Below, one piece after another: positions 1 to 4,979 of a DNA stretch of 6,313 bases. The first letter of the stretch is position 1, and each line of letters opens with the position of its first letter. The stretch is from Chloroflexota bacterium (GTDB lineage: Bacteria > Chloroflexota > Limnocylindria > Limnocylindrales > CSP1-4), in assembly GCA_021812735.1 (NCBI GenBank), contig JAKAMV010000617.1:1-6313 (forward strand), written 5' to 3'. The notes beneath the pieces are model-generated. The model did not search any database, was not told where the DNA came from, and saw nothing but the letters and a program-made list of their open reading frames with translations. A program made the translations under genes and the position numbers.

Positions 1-184
1 TCTCCCGCCGGGAGCCGGTAATGAGGAGGCCAAGAAGGCCCTCAAGGCCCAGGAGGAGCGAGCGAAGAAGGTCGAGGGGGGATACGCCGAGCTGGAGGTC
101 GCGGGTGGGCACGGTCACGCGGCGGCCATCCGTCGTCACGACGACGGCAACGGCTCGGCGATCCCGGTTCTCGAACAAGCCCAC
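1..184 (-). CDS. Partial hypothetical protein, N-terminal 61 codons, runs off the left edge
   Basis: I do not recognise this protein. Reading the minus strand from GTG at 184-182 gives 61 codons without a stop up to the window edge. Three things support it. An AGGAG ribosome site sits 5 bases before the GTG. Counted by hand, bases at coordinates divisible by 3 (codon position 2 in this frame) are about 46% G/C against about 80% in the other two classes, the coding pattern of a high-GC genome. That pattern disappears just upstream of the GTG. The visible protein begins MGLFENRDRR, continues with a beta-like stretch (AVAVVVTTDGRRVTVP, residues 11-26) and then a leucine-rich helical stretch (about residues 37-54, PLDLLRSLLLGLEGLLGL). 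It is divergent from the XRE gene at 588. A plus-strand frame (2-247) shares the same weak-position pattern and cannot be fully excluded, but lacks a start signal here. Confidence 0.45.
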   Translation of the reverse strand, partial: MGLFENRDRRAVAVVVTTDGRRVTVPTRDLQLGVSPLDLLRSLLLGLEGLLGLLITGSRRE

Positions 185-189
185 GCGTG

Positions 190-194
190 CTCCT
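190..194 (-). promoter_or_regulatory. Ribosome binding site of the divergent partial gene
   Basis: Read on the minus strand this is AGGAG, followed by 5 bases (CACGC) and then GTG at 184-182. It is the main reason for choosing this start, since no ATG or GTG lies further upstream in the same open frame before the stop near 536. Confidence 0.42.
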
Positions 195-310
195 GCTCGC
201 CCGTCGCTCTGACGGGGTCTGCGGAGTGTAACGGCATACTCGGGTAGGGCGCAACCACCCGAACCGCAACCTTGCGCCCCCGTTCGTGGGGATACCAGCG
301 GCCGCGGGCT

Positions 311-364
311 CTCATACCACTCAACCCTGCAGCCACTCTCATGCCACTCAACCCTGCAGCCGCC
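311..364. repeat. Two tandem copies of a 27-bp repeat
   Basis: Units at 311-337 and 338-364 share the core CCACTCAACCCTGCAGCC and differ at one base in the first 24 (A/G at unit position 6) plus the last few bases. A degenerate third copy may start at 371, matching 13 of 20 positions. The unit contains a CTGCAG palindrome. Its position between divergent genes suggests a protein-binding iteron-like operator, but it could also be a simple tandem duplication. Confidence 0.85.
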
Positions 365-460
365 AGATGCGTCATGGGCATCAACGCCGCACGTCCCGTG
401 TCGGCGCGATGCTGGGCGCGCATCAGCCAGACGGGCCCGAAGCGATTTCTCGTCTGTTGT

Positions 461-471
461 CGGACAGTCCG
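461..471. promoter_or_regulatory. Short perfect dyad, operator-like
   Basis: CGGAC-A-GTCCG is a perfect inverted repeat of two 5-base arms around one base. It directly abuts a GATGCG word (471-476). Helix-turn-helix dimers bind sites of this size, and an XRE gene starts about 115 bases downstream. Assignment as an operator is inference. Confidence 0.3.
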
Positions 472-512
472 ATGCGTGGCACGCAACGAGAGGCCCGCCG
501 AGTCTGGCCCTT

Positions 513-529
513 GATGCGCACGACGCATC
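513..529. promoter_or_regulatory. Perfect dyad GATGCG-N5-CGCATC, possible operator
   Basis: Six-base arms (513-518 and 524-529) flank a 5-base centre. The arm word GATGCG also occurs at 366-371, 471-476 and 605-610, the last overlapping the start region of the XRE gene. This recurrence makes the dyad a better candidate than most for a site bound by the neighbouring regulator. No footprint or comparative evidence is available. Confidence 0.35.
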
Positions 530-551
530 TGCTCAGCCGTACCTGACGCGA

Positions 552-582
552 AAGTGGCAGGTAAGCGGCCTCTGCTTCACTT
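552..582. promoter_or_regulatory. Imperfect dyad just upstream of the XRE start
   Basis: AAGTG-GCAG (552-560) is mirrored by CTGC-TT-CACTT (572-582), with a 2-base bulge and an 11-base centre. It ends 5 bases before the ATG at 588, where a ribosome site would normally lie. It could be an autoregulatory operator in DNA or a hairpin in the mRNA that covers the start. Confidence 0.3.
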
Positions 583-587
583 CGGTC

Positions 588-1319
588 ATGTCACAGACAA
601 AGCTGATGCGTGACGCCGACGCGAGGTCGCGAGCGAAGCGCCGCGCCTTGGCCGAGCAGTTGCAGCAGTTGATGTCGGATGCGGGCGTCACGGAGCGCGA
701 ACTTGCGCGGCGCGCAGGCCTCGCGCAATCGACGGTTTGCCGCGCGCTCGAGGGCACGCTAAAGCCGACGCTGGAGACCTCCGAGCGACTCGCCGCGGTA
801 CTCGGGGCGGACCTGAGCGTCCACCTCTACCCGAACACTGGGCCGGCCATCCGCGACCGCCACAGCGCGCCAATGCTCGAGGCGATCCTCGGAGTCCTGG
901 ATCGGCGCTGGCGACCATTCACCGAGGTGGCCGTGCGCAGGCCATCTCGAGGATGGATCGACGCCGCCCTGCTTGACACCCATGGACGAACGATCGTCGC
1001 CGGCGAGCTCCAGTCCGAGCTGCGACGCCTGGAGCAGCAGATCCGCTGGCACGCGGAGAAGGCCGCCTCGCTGCCGAGCTGGGACGGCTGGCCAAGGCTC
1101 GAGACCGAGCCCGAGATCAGCCGTCTCCTCGTTGTCCGCCGGACGCGTGCCACACGGTCCGTGGCTGCGGAGTATCCGCAGCAGCTGCGTGTCGCCTATC
1201 CGGCTCACCCTGACGACGCCCTCGCGGCCATCACGACCCCGCACGCCCCGTGGCCTGGCGCGACGCTGCTCTGGGTGGAGGTCACGGGCTCGAAGGCGCG
1301 GCTGCTGTCGGGCCGCTGA
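588..1319 (+). CDS. XRE-family helix-turn-helix protein with a C-terminal nuclease-fold-like domain
   Basis: This 243-residue protein probably binds DNA in the cytoplasm. Residues about 18-78 form an XRE/Cro helix-turn-helix domain: [20 protein letters not shown] is the two-helix motif, followed by [19 protein letters not shown]. The C-terminal part (about 95-235) has the order RGWID (D125), a beta strand ending in GELQ (E140, Q142), a long helix with K158, then the strand SRLLVV (178-183) with TRATR after it. From memory this matches a family of actinobacterial HTH proteins with a restriction-endonuclease-like domain, whose motif usually reads E-x-K; here it reads E-x-Q. Whether it cuts DNA is therefore uncertain. 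The start is uncertain too: no ribosome site precedes ATG 588, and ATG 606 (M7) is an alternative. No toxin partner lies beside it. The helix-turn-helix call is firm; the C-terminal assignment is tentative. Confidence 0.9.
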   Translation: MSQTKLMRDADARSRAKRRALAEQLQQLMSDAGVTERELARRAGLAQSTVCRALEGTLKPTLETSERLAAVLGADLSVHLYPNTGPAIRDRHSAPMLEAILGVLDRRWRPFTEVAVRRPSRGWIDAALLDTHGRTIVAGELQSELRRLEQQIRWHAEKAASLPSWDGWPRLETEPEISRLLVVRRTRATRSVAAEYPQQLRVAYPAHPDDALAAITTPHAPWPGATLLWVEVTGSKARLLSGR

Positions 1320-1325
1320 GGGTCA

Positions 1326-1353
1326 GCCGAAGAAGGACCTGCCGAAGAAGGAC
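1326..1353. repeat. 13-bp direct repeat, period 15
   Basis: GCCGAAGAAGGAC occurs at 1326-1338 and 1341-1353 with two bases between. It lies in the spacer between the XRE stop (1317-1319) and leuC. In the open frame joined to leuC it would read PKKDLPKKD, but that frame has no ATG, GTG or TTG start here, so it is probably noncoding. Confidence 0.75.
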
Positions 1354-1354
1354 G

Positions 1355-1368
1355 CCGCGCATCCGCGG
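1355..1368. promoter_or_regulatory. Perfect inverted repeat before leuC (hairpin or operator)
   Basis: CCGCG-CATC-CGCGG forms a 5-base stem with a 4-base loop, directly next to a -10-like TACCCT. No T-run follows, so an intrinsic terminator for the XRE gene is weakly supported. A regulator site at the leuCD promoter is equally possible. Confidence 0.3.
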
Positions 1369-1374
1369 TACCCT
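1369..1374 (+). promoter_or_regulatory. Possible -10 element of leuC
   Basis: TACCCT fits the TAnnnT pattern of sigma-70-type -10 boxes and would start transcription near 1381, giving a leader of about 33 bases. No good -35 is visible 16-18 bases upstream. The leader shows no leucine-rich peptide, so attenuation by leucine codons is not supported. Confidence 0.28.
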
Positions 1375-1413
1375 TGTCCGCCCGCCCAAGCACAACAGGA
1401 TCGAACCTCACCG

Positions 1414-2856
1414 ATGACCGCACCGCGAACCCTGGTCGAGAAGATCTGGGACGACCACGTCGTCGCGCAGGAGCAGGGCGCGCCTGCCCTCCTCGCCATC
1501 GACCTCCACCTCATCCACGAGGTGACCAGCCCCCAGGCCTTCACCGGGCTCCGCCAGCGCGGCATCGCGGTCCGGCGCCCGGACAAGACCGTGGCCACGG
1601 CCGACCATAGCACGCCTACGACGCCGCGCGGCCTGCCGATCCTGGACCAGATGGGCGCGGCCCAGATCAAGCAGCTCGAGACCAACTGCGCCGACTTCGG
1701 CGTCCCCATCCACGCCTACGGCAGCGACACCCAGGGCATCGTCCACGTCATCGGCCCCGAGCTCGGGCTCACCCAGCCGGGCATGACCATCGTGTGCGGC
1801 GACTCGCACACGGCCACGCACGGCGCGTTCGGGGCCCTCGCGTTCGGCATCGGCACGAGCGAGGTCGAGATGGTCCTTGCCAGCCAGACGCTGCTCCAGC
1901 ACAAGCCCAAGACCTACGAGGTGCGCGTAGACGGGCGCCTGGGCCCGGGCGTCTCGGCCAAGGACATCATCCTCGCGCTGATCGCGAGGATCGGGACCGG
2001 CGGCGGGACGGGACACGTCTTCGAGTTCACCGGCGAGGCCATCCGCGCGCTCAACATGGAGCAGCGGATGACCATCTGCAACATGAGCATCGAGGGCGGC
2101 GCGCGGGCCGGCCTGATCGCCCCCGACGAGACGACGTTCGAGTACATCCGGGGCCGACGACACGCCCCCCAGGGCAAGGCATGGGACGAGGCCGTCGCCC
2201 GCTGGCGTCAGCTCCCGAGCGACGAGGGCGCGGTCTACGACAAGTCGATCGTGCTCGACGCGTCGACCCTCGAGCCCATGGTCACGTACGGCACGAACCC
2301 GGGCATGGGCATCCCCGTGACCGGCCGCGTCCCCACCCTCGACGAGATGCCCGACGACGCGGCCCGCCGCGGCCTCGAGCACAGCCTGGCCTACATGCAG
2401 CTGGAGCCCGGGCAGGCGATCGCGGGCCAGCCGGTGGACGTCGTGTTCATCGGGAGCTGCACGAACAGCCGGATCAGCGACCTGCGCCTCGCCGCGTCGG
2501 TCCTCAAGGGGCGGCAGGTCCACGCGGGCACCCGCGTGATGATCGTTCCGGGCAGCCAGCAGGTGAAGGCCCAGGCCGAGCGCGAGGGCCTCGACGAGGT
2601 CTTCAAGGCCGCCGGCGCCGAGTGGCGCGAGGCGGGCTGCTCGATGTGCCTTGCGATGAACGGCGACCAGCTCTCGCCCGGGCAGTACGCGGTCAGCACG
2701 TCGAACCGCAACTTCGAGGGCCGCCAGGGCAAGGGCGGACGGACGCTGCTGGCCAGCCCGCTCACGGCGGCCGCCTCGGCGATCAACGGCGTGGTCACCG
2801 ATCCCCGGACGCTGCCCGGCGTCGAGGACCTTGTCACCGTCGGCGGAGGGTACTGA
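1414..2856 (+). CDS. leuC: 3-isopropylmalate dehydratase large subunit
   Basis: This subunit carries the catalytic [4Fe-4S] cluster of isopropylmalate isomerase, which converts 2-isopropylmalate to 3-isopropylmalate in leucine synthesis, together with LeuD. The 480-residue protein spans the aconitase fold. The three cluster cysteines are C349 ([11 protein letters not shown]) and C409 and C412 ([11 protein letters not shown]). [19 protein letters not shown] begins at residue 129. It ends in the family pattern of [15 protein letters not shown] followed by LASP. Length is normal for bacterial LeuC. ATG 1414 begins [17 protein letters not shown], the usual LeuC N-terminus; its ribosome site is weak (AGGA about 13 bases upstream). 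The open frame continues upstream to 973 but only as a shadow of the XRE gene. In [14 protein letters not shown] a methionine stands where LeuC commonly has histidine (EVEH). Two bases separate its stop from leuD. Confidence 0.98.
   Translation: MTAPRTLVEKIWDDHVVAQEQGAPALLAIDLHLIHEVTSPQAFTGLRQRGIAVRRPDKTVATADHSTPTTPRGLPILDQMGAAQIKQLETNCADFGVPIHAYGSDTQGIVHVIGPELGLTQPGMTIVCGDSHTATHGAFGALAFGIGTSEVEMVLASQTLLQHKPKTYEVRVDGRLGPGVSAKDIILALIARIGTGGGTGHVFEFTGEAIRALNMEQRMTICNMSIEGGARAGLIAPDETTFEYIRGRRHAPQGKAWDEAVARWRQLPSDEGAVYDKSIVLDASTLEPMVTYGTNPGMGIPVTGRVPTLDEMPDDAARRGLEHSLAYMQLEPGQAIAGQPVDVVFIGSCTNSRISDLRLAASVLKGRQVHAGTRVMIVPGSQQVKAQAEREGLDEVFKAAGAEWREAGCSMCLAMNGDQLSPGQYAVSTSNRNFEGRQGKGGRTLLASPLTAAASAINGVVTDPRTLPGVEDLVTVGGGY
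2845..2849 (+). promoter_or_regulatory. Ribosome binding site of leuD inside the end of leuC
   Basis: GGAGG lies 9 bases before ATG 2859, within the last codons of leuC. This strong site, with only 2 bases between the genes, fits balanced translation of the two enzyme subunits from one mRNA and fixes the leuD start. Confidence 0.8.
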
Positions 2857-2858
2857 GC

Positions 2859-3491
2859 ATGGCCGAGCCGTTCCGCTCCTTCGCGAGCAAGGTCATCCCG
2901 CTGCGCGCCGAGAACGTGGACACCGACCAGATCATCCCGGCGCGGTACCTCAAGGTCACCAACAAGGATGGCCTCGCCGACGGCCTGTTCCACGACTGGC
3001 GGTACAACGAGGACGGCACCCGCAAGGACCCGCCATTCATCATCGACCAGCCGCGCTACGCGGGGGCCAAGGTCCTCATCGTCGGCGACAACTTCGGCAG
3101 CGGCTCGTCGCGCGAGCACGCGCCATGGGCGCTCCGGAGCTGGGGCATCCAGGCGATCCTGTCCACCAGCTATGCGGACATCTTCCGCAGCAACGCGCTC
3201 AAGAACGGGGTCCTGCCGATCGTCCTGGACAGGGCGACCCACGAGCGCCTGTTCGACCTGGTCGAGGCGGACCCCGACGCCGAGATGCGCGTTGACCTCG
3301 CCGAGCAGGGGATTCTGCTCCCGGACGGCTCGACGCTCGACTTCGACGTGGACCCGTTCGCGAAGATGATGCTGCTCGCCGGCACTGACGAGATCGGCTA
3401 CGTGCTGAGCCGCGAGCCCGAGATCGCCGCCTGGGAGGCCGCCCACCCCTCCCGCGTGGACACCCGCATCGGGACCGCGCTGGCCGGGTAG
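2859..3491 (+). CDS. leuD: 3-isopropylmalate dehydratase small subunit
   Basis: This 210-residue protein is the swivelling small subunit that completes the active site of the LeuCD isomerase and helps set its substrate specificity. It begins MAEPFRSFASKVIPLRAENV, then DTDQIIPARYLK (residues 21-32). The signature loop GDNFGSGSSREHAPWAL (76-92) holds the serine and arginine residues that contact the substrate carboxylates in this family. STSYADIFRSNALKNGVLPI (102-121) follows and is characteristic of LeuD. Length and order match the standard bacterial LeuD, not the shorter archaeal/homoaconitase type. It follows leuC by 2 bases with its own strong ribosome site, so the two are co-transcribed. 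leuA and leuB are not in this window. Nothing is truncated. Confidence 0.98.
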   Translation: MAEPFRSFASKVIPLRAENVDTDQIIPARYLKVTNKDGLADGLFHDWRYNEDGTRKDPPFIIDQPRYAGAKVLIVGDNFGSGSSREHAPWALRSWGIQAILSTSYADIFRSNALKNGVLPIVLDRATHERLFDLVEADPDAEMRVDLAEQGILLPDGSTLDFDVDPFAKMMLLAGTDEIGYVLSREPEIAAWEAAHPSRVDTRIGTALAG

Positions 3492-3500
3492 GACGCGTCC
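3491..3500. promoter_or_regulatory. Perfect 10-bp palindrome at the leuD stop
   Basis: GGACGCGTCC overlaps the last base of the leuD stop codon and ends 3 bases before the next GTG start. AGGA at 3490-3493 lies 10 bases from that GTG and is the likely ribosome site. The palindrome could fold over this site or bind a protein, or be chance in high-GC DNA. Confidence 0.3.
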
Positions 3501-3503
3501 GAG

Positions 3504-4277
3504 GTGGCGCTCACGCCCGAGCGCGTGCCGCCGTCGCGCTGGCGGTTCCTCGGGGTCGTGGCGCCGGCGCTCGACGTGCGCCCCGGCTGGCTGGGCGCCC
3601 TCGGCGGCAGGCACCAGCGGGCGATGGGCGACGGCGAGATCGACGCCTGCCTGGCGATGCTCCGATCGCTCCCGGCGGTCGTGGCCGAATGGAGCGATGG
3701 CAATGTGGCCCTCGAGGTCGAGGCGGTGGTTGCCGGCGGGGCGCTCTGCCGGCTCGCGCGCGTGGGCGAGGGGTGGTGGGCCGACCCAGGCGCAGCGCTG
3801 GACCTCGTGGCGCCGCACCTCGGCGAGCCGCGCGATTCGGTGCTCCTCCTCTACCCCACCGACGGCTCGCCAGGGCTTCGGCCGGCCTGGGGCTACACGT
3901 GGGGCACGGTCGACGTCCTCGGCGGCGCCGGGTTCTCGGCCATCGTGAGCGACCCGTGGCCGGGCTGGGCGACCATCGAGGACCCCGCCCACGGGTTCGT
4001 CCATGAGTGGCTCCACCAGGTCGAGGCCGTGTACCGCGGGCTCGGGCTCGGCGAGGACGACCTGCCGAGCCTCCACGACGTGGCCGACCGGCGGACGACC
4101 CGCCGGGACGCTCCCGACCGCGAGGAGACCTACGTCGGGCACGAGCGCCGGACCGGTTCCTGGCGGCCGTGGTACCGGGACTACATGACGGGGACCGTGG
4201 GGCCCAAGACGGGCGAGGGGCCACGCACCCGGGGGCTCACCCGCGACCGTTGGCTTCGCCGACCGAACCCGGCATGA
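3504..4277 (+). CDS. HEWLH-motif protein, putative zinc metallopeptidase-like, function unknown
   Basis: I do not recognise a named family. The 257-residue protein starts at GTG 3504, 12 bases after leuD, with AGGA 10 bases upstream. The clearest motif is HGFVHEWLHQVEAVYRGLG: H167-E168-x-x-H171 is the HEXXH pattern of zincin metallopeptidases, with E174 three residues after the second histidine. Further possible ligands are H191 (PSLHDVAD) and H213. A conserved-looking end follows, WRPWYRDYMTGTVG (220-233). Before the motif lie SVLLLYPTDGS (112-122), AWGYTW (128-133) and GGAGFSAIVSDPWPGWATIE (140-159), aromatic-rich stretches typical of a folded domain. There is no signal peptide or membrane segment, so it appears cytoplasmic unless the true start differs. 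It shares the leuCD transcription direction and spacing, but a link to leucine synthesis is not shown. The gene is secure; enzymatic activity is inference. Confidence 0.85.
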   Translation: MALTPERVPPSRWRFLGVVAPALDVRPGWLGALGGRHQRAMGDGEIDACLAMLRSLPAVVAEWSDGNVALEVEAVVAGGALCRLARVGEGWWADPGAALDLVAPHLGEPRDSVLLLYPTDGSPGLRPAWGYTWGTVDVLGGAGFSAIVSDPWPGWATIEDPAHGFVHEWLHQVEAVYRGLGLGEDDLPSLHDVADRRTTRRDAPDREETYVGHERRTGSWRPWYRDYMTGTVGPKTGEGPRTRGLTRDRWLRRPNPA

Positions 4278-4278
4278 T
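4250..4278 (+). promoter_or_regulatory. Sigma-70-like promoter of the lipoprotein gene
   Basis: TTGGCT (4250-4255), a 17-base spacer and CATGAT (4273-4278) each match four of six consensus bases at ideal spacing. The -10 overlaps the stop codon of the HEWLH gene. Transcription would start near 4285, about 35 bases before the lipoprotein ATG, so this gene may be transcribed separately from leuCD. Confidence 0.45.
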
Positions 4279-4319
4279 GGCGGGAACCGATCCACAAGGA
4301 TGATCGTCTGGCCGCCGTG

Positions 4320-4922
4320 ATGCGCCTCGTCCGCACCGCCGTCGTGGTCCTGCTCGCCGCGCTTGTCGCCGGCGCGTGCTCCGGCGGGTCGGGAACCGCG
4401 GGTACAGCATCGGCGGCTCCGGGCTCGGCGTCCTCGGCCCCGGCCTCGGCCTCCCCCGCCCCTTCGGGCTCCGGCAGCAGCGGCGGCGGCGGTGCGGTCG
4501 AGGGCAACCCCGGCTCCGGCGCCGCACCCGTGCCGGTTCCGCCGATCGGCCCCGGGGATTCGGGCGGCACGGTGCCCTCACCGATGCCCACCCAGGTCCA
4601 CCCCGTCGCCGGGCTCCTCAGCATCCACGACGTGCGGGCGACCGGGCTCCGCGCGGCGATGTCGGGCGACCACCTCGTTGCTCAGGTCTACTGGTGGAGC
4701 GGCCCGGCGCCCTGCAGCGAGCTCGCGGGGGTCGCAGTCGCGCACGCGGGCACCACCTTCACGCTCACGGTCCGCGAGGGCGCGGCGCAGCTCGGCATCG
4801 CCTGCCCGGCGCTCGCGATGTACAAGGTGACGAGCGTGGACCTGGGGGCCGTATCGCCCGGTAGGTACACCGTGAATGCGCTGGGCGTGGACGTCGGCGC
4901 CGTCGTCCTCTACGCCGGCTGA
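4320..4922 (+). CDS. Lipoprotein with low-complexity linker and two-cysteine C-terminal domain
   Basis: The function is unknown. From ATG 4320 the protein has 200 residues; GTG 4317, one codon earlier, is an equally possible start. The N-terminus MRLVRTAVVVLLAALVAGAC is a lipoprotein signal: two arginines, a hydrophobic core and a lipobox ending at C20, so the mature protein should be lipid-anchored outside the membrane. Residues about 21-75 are almost only Ala, Ser, Gly and Pro, a flexible linker, followed by a Pro/Gly-rich section to about 95. The C-terminal domain (about 95-200) has alternating beta-like strands, VAQVYWW, TTFTLTVREGAAQLG and PGRYTVNALGVDVGAVVLY, with two cysteines, C132 (PCSEL) and C162 (ACPAL), that could form a disulfide. 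This suggests a small beta-sandwich. Translation may depend on the distant AAGGA at 4296-4300. It lies 57 bases before the MarP-like protease. Confidence 0.85.
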   Translation: MRLVRTAVVVLLAALVAGACSGGSGTAGTASAAPGSASSAPASASPAPSGSGSSGGGGAVEGNPGSGAAPVPVPPIGPGDSGGTVPSPMPTQVHPVAGLLSIHDVRATGLRAAMSGDHLVAQVYWWSGPAPCSELAGVAVAHAGTTFTLTVREGAAQLGIACPALAMYKVTSVDLGAVSPGRYTVNALGVDVGAVVLYAG

Positions 4923-4930
4923 TACGCGCG

Positions 4931-4955
4931 CTGCGGTGCGGGCACGGCGCCGCAG
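4931..4955 (+). terminator. Weak stem-loop after the lipoprotein gene
   Basis: CTGCGG (4931-4936) pairs with CCGCAG (4950-4955) around 13 bases that include GTGC-GG-GCAC, which can pair internally. No T-run follows. It may act as a weak or factor-assisted terminator between the lipoprotein and the protease, or be chance. Confidence 0.25.
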
Positions 4956-4967
4956 CCCAACCTCTCG

Positions 4968-4973
4968 CATACT
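4968..4973 (+). promoter_or_regulatory. Possible -10 element for a leaderless protease mRNA
   Basis: CATACT matches five of six bases of TATACT and ends 6 bases before GTG 4980, so transcription would begin about at the start codon itself. No ribosome site precedes that GTG. Leaderless mRNAs are common in high-GC Gram-positive lineages. No -35 is visible at the usual distance. Confidence 0.35.
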
Positions 4974-4979
4974 CGGCCC

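Larger units (their letters stand above)
185..587. other. Gene-poor spacer between two divergent genes
   Basis: About 400 bases with no convincing gene. Short open frames exist on both strands (for example plus 272-514 and 286-546) but have no ribosome site, and their translations are irregular and rich in Cys, His and Arg. The stretch is visibly less G/C-rich than its flanks. It holds a 27-bp tandem repeat, several dyads and a repeated GATGCG word, listed separately. I see no clear sigma-70 promoter for the XRE gene, although regulation of one or both divergent genes from here is likely. Confidence 0.6.

Noticed and set aside
2..247. Plus-strand open frame from the left edge ending at TAG 245-247, with a Lys/Glu-rich start
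   Set aside because: It shares codon position 2 with the minus-strand gene, so periodicity does not separate them up to 184, but the coding pattern stops there while this frame continues into a Cys-rich, irregular tail. The minus frame also has a ribosome site and start. Kept as an alternative only.
272..546. Two overlapping plus-strand open frames in the divergent spacer
   Set aside because: No ribosome site, no coding periodicity by eye, and they encode the tandem repeat; they are better explained as noncoding.
185..587. CRISPR array or insertion-sequence end
   Set aside because: The tandem units have no spacers between them and only two good copies exist; there are no terminal inverted repeats or transposase.
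588..1319. XRE protein as the antitoxin of a toxin-antitoxin pair
   Set aside because: No small toxin or HipA-like gene lies next to it; the following gene is leuC and the spacer upstream has no credible gene.
973..1413. Upstream extension of the leuC frame
   Set aside because: It overlaps the XRE gene in another frame, its translation is Ser/Arg/Pro-rich, and homology to LeuC begins only at the ATG at 1414.
1408..2523. Long minus-strand open frame (371 codons)
   Set aside because: It lies antisense to leuC with typical high-GC shadow composition (Asp/Arg/Gly/Val/Ala), and leuC is certain.
1794..2858. Plus-strand frame upstream of leuD giving a 565-codon open frame
   Set aside because: The part before 2859 is an Arg/Pro/Gly-rich shadow of leuC; LeuD starts at ATG 2859 behind its own ribosome site.
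2391..4295. Very long minus-strand open frame (634 codons)
   Set aside because: It is antisense to leuC, leuD and the HEWLH gene; its length results from high G/C content and no domain is recognisable.
4300..4320. Six-codon leader ORF (MIVWPP) whose TGA overlaps the lipoprotein ATG
   Set aside because: The stop-start overlap suggests coupling, but AAGG directly touches this ATG, too close for a working ribosome site. Probably chance.
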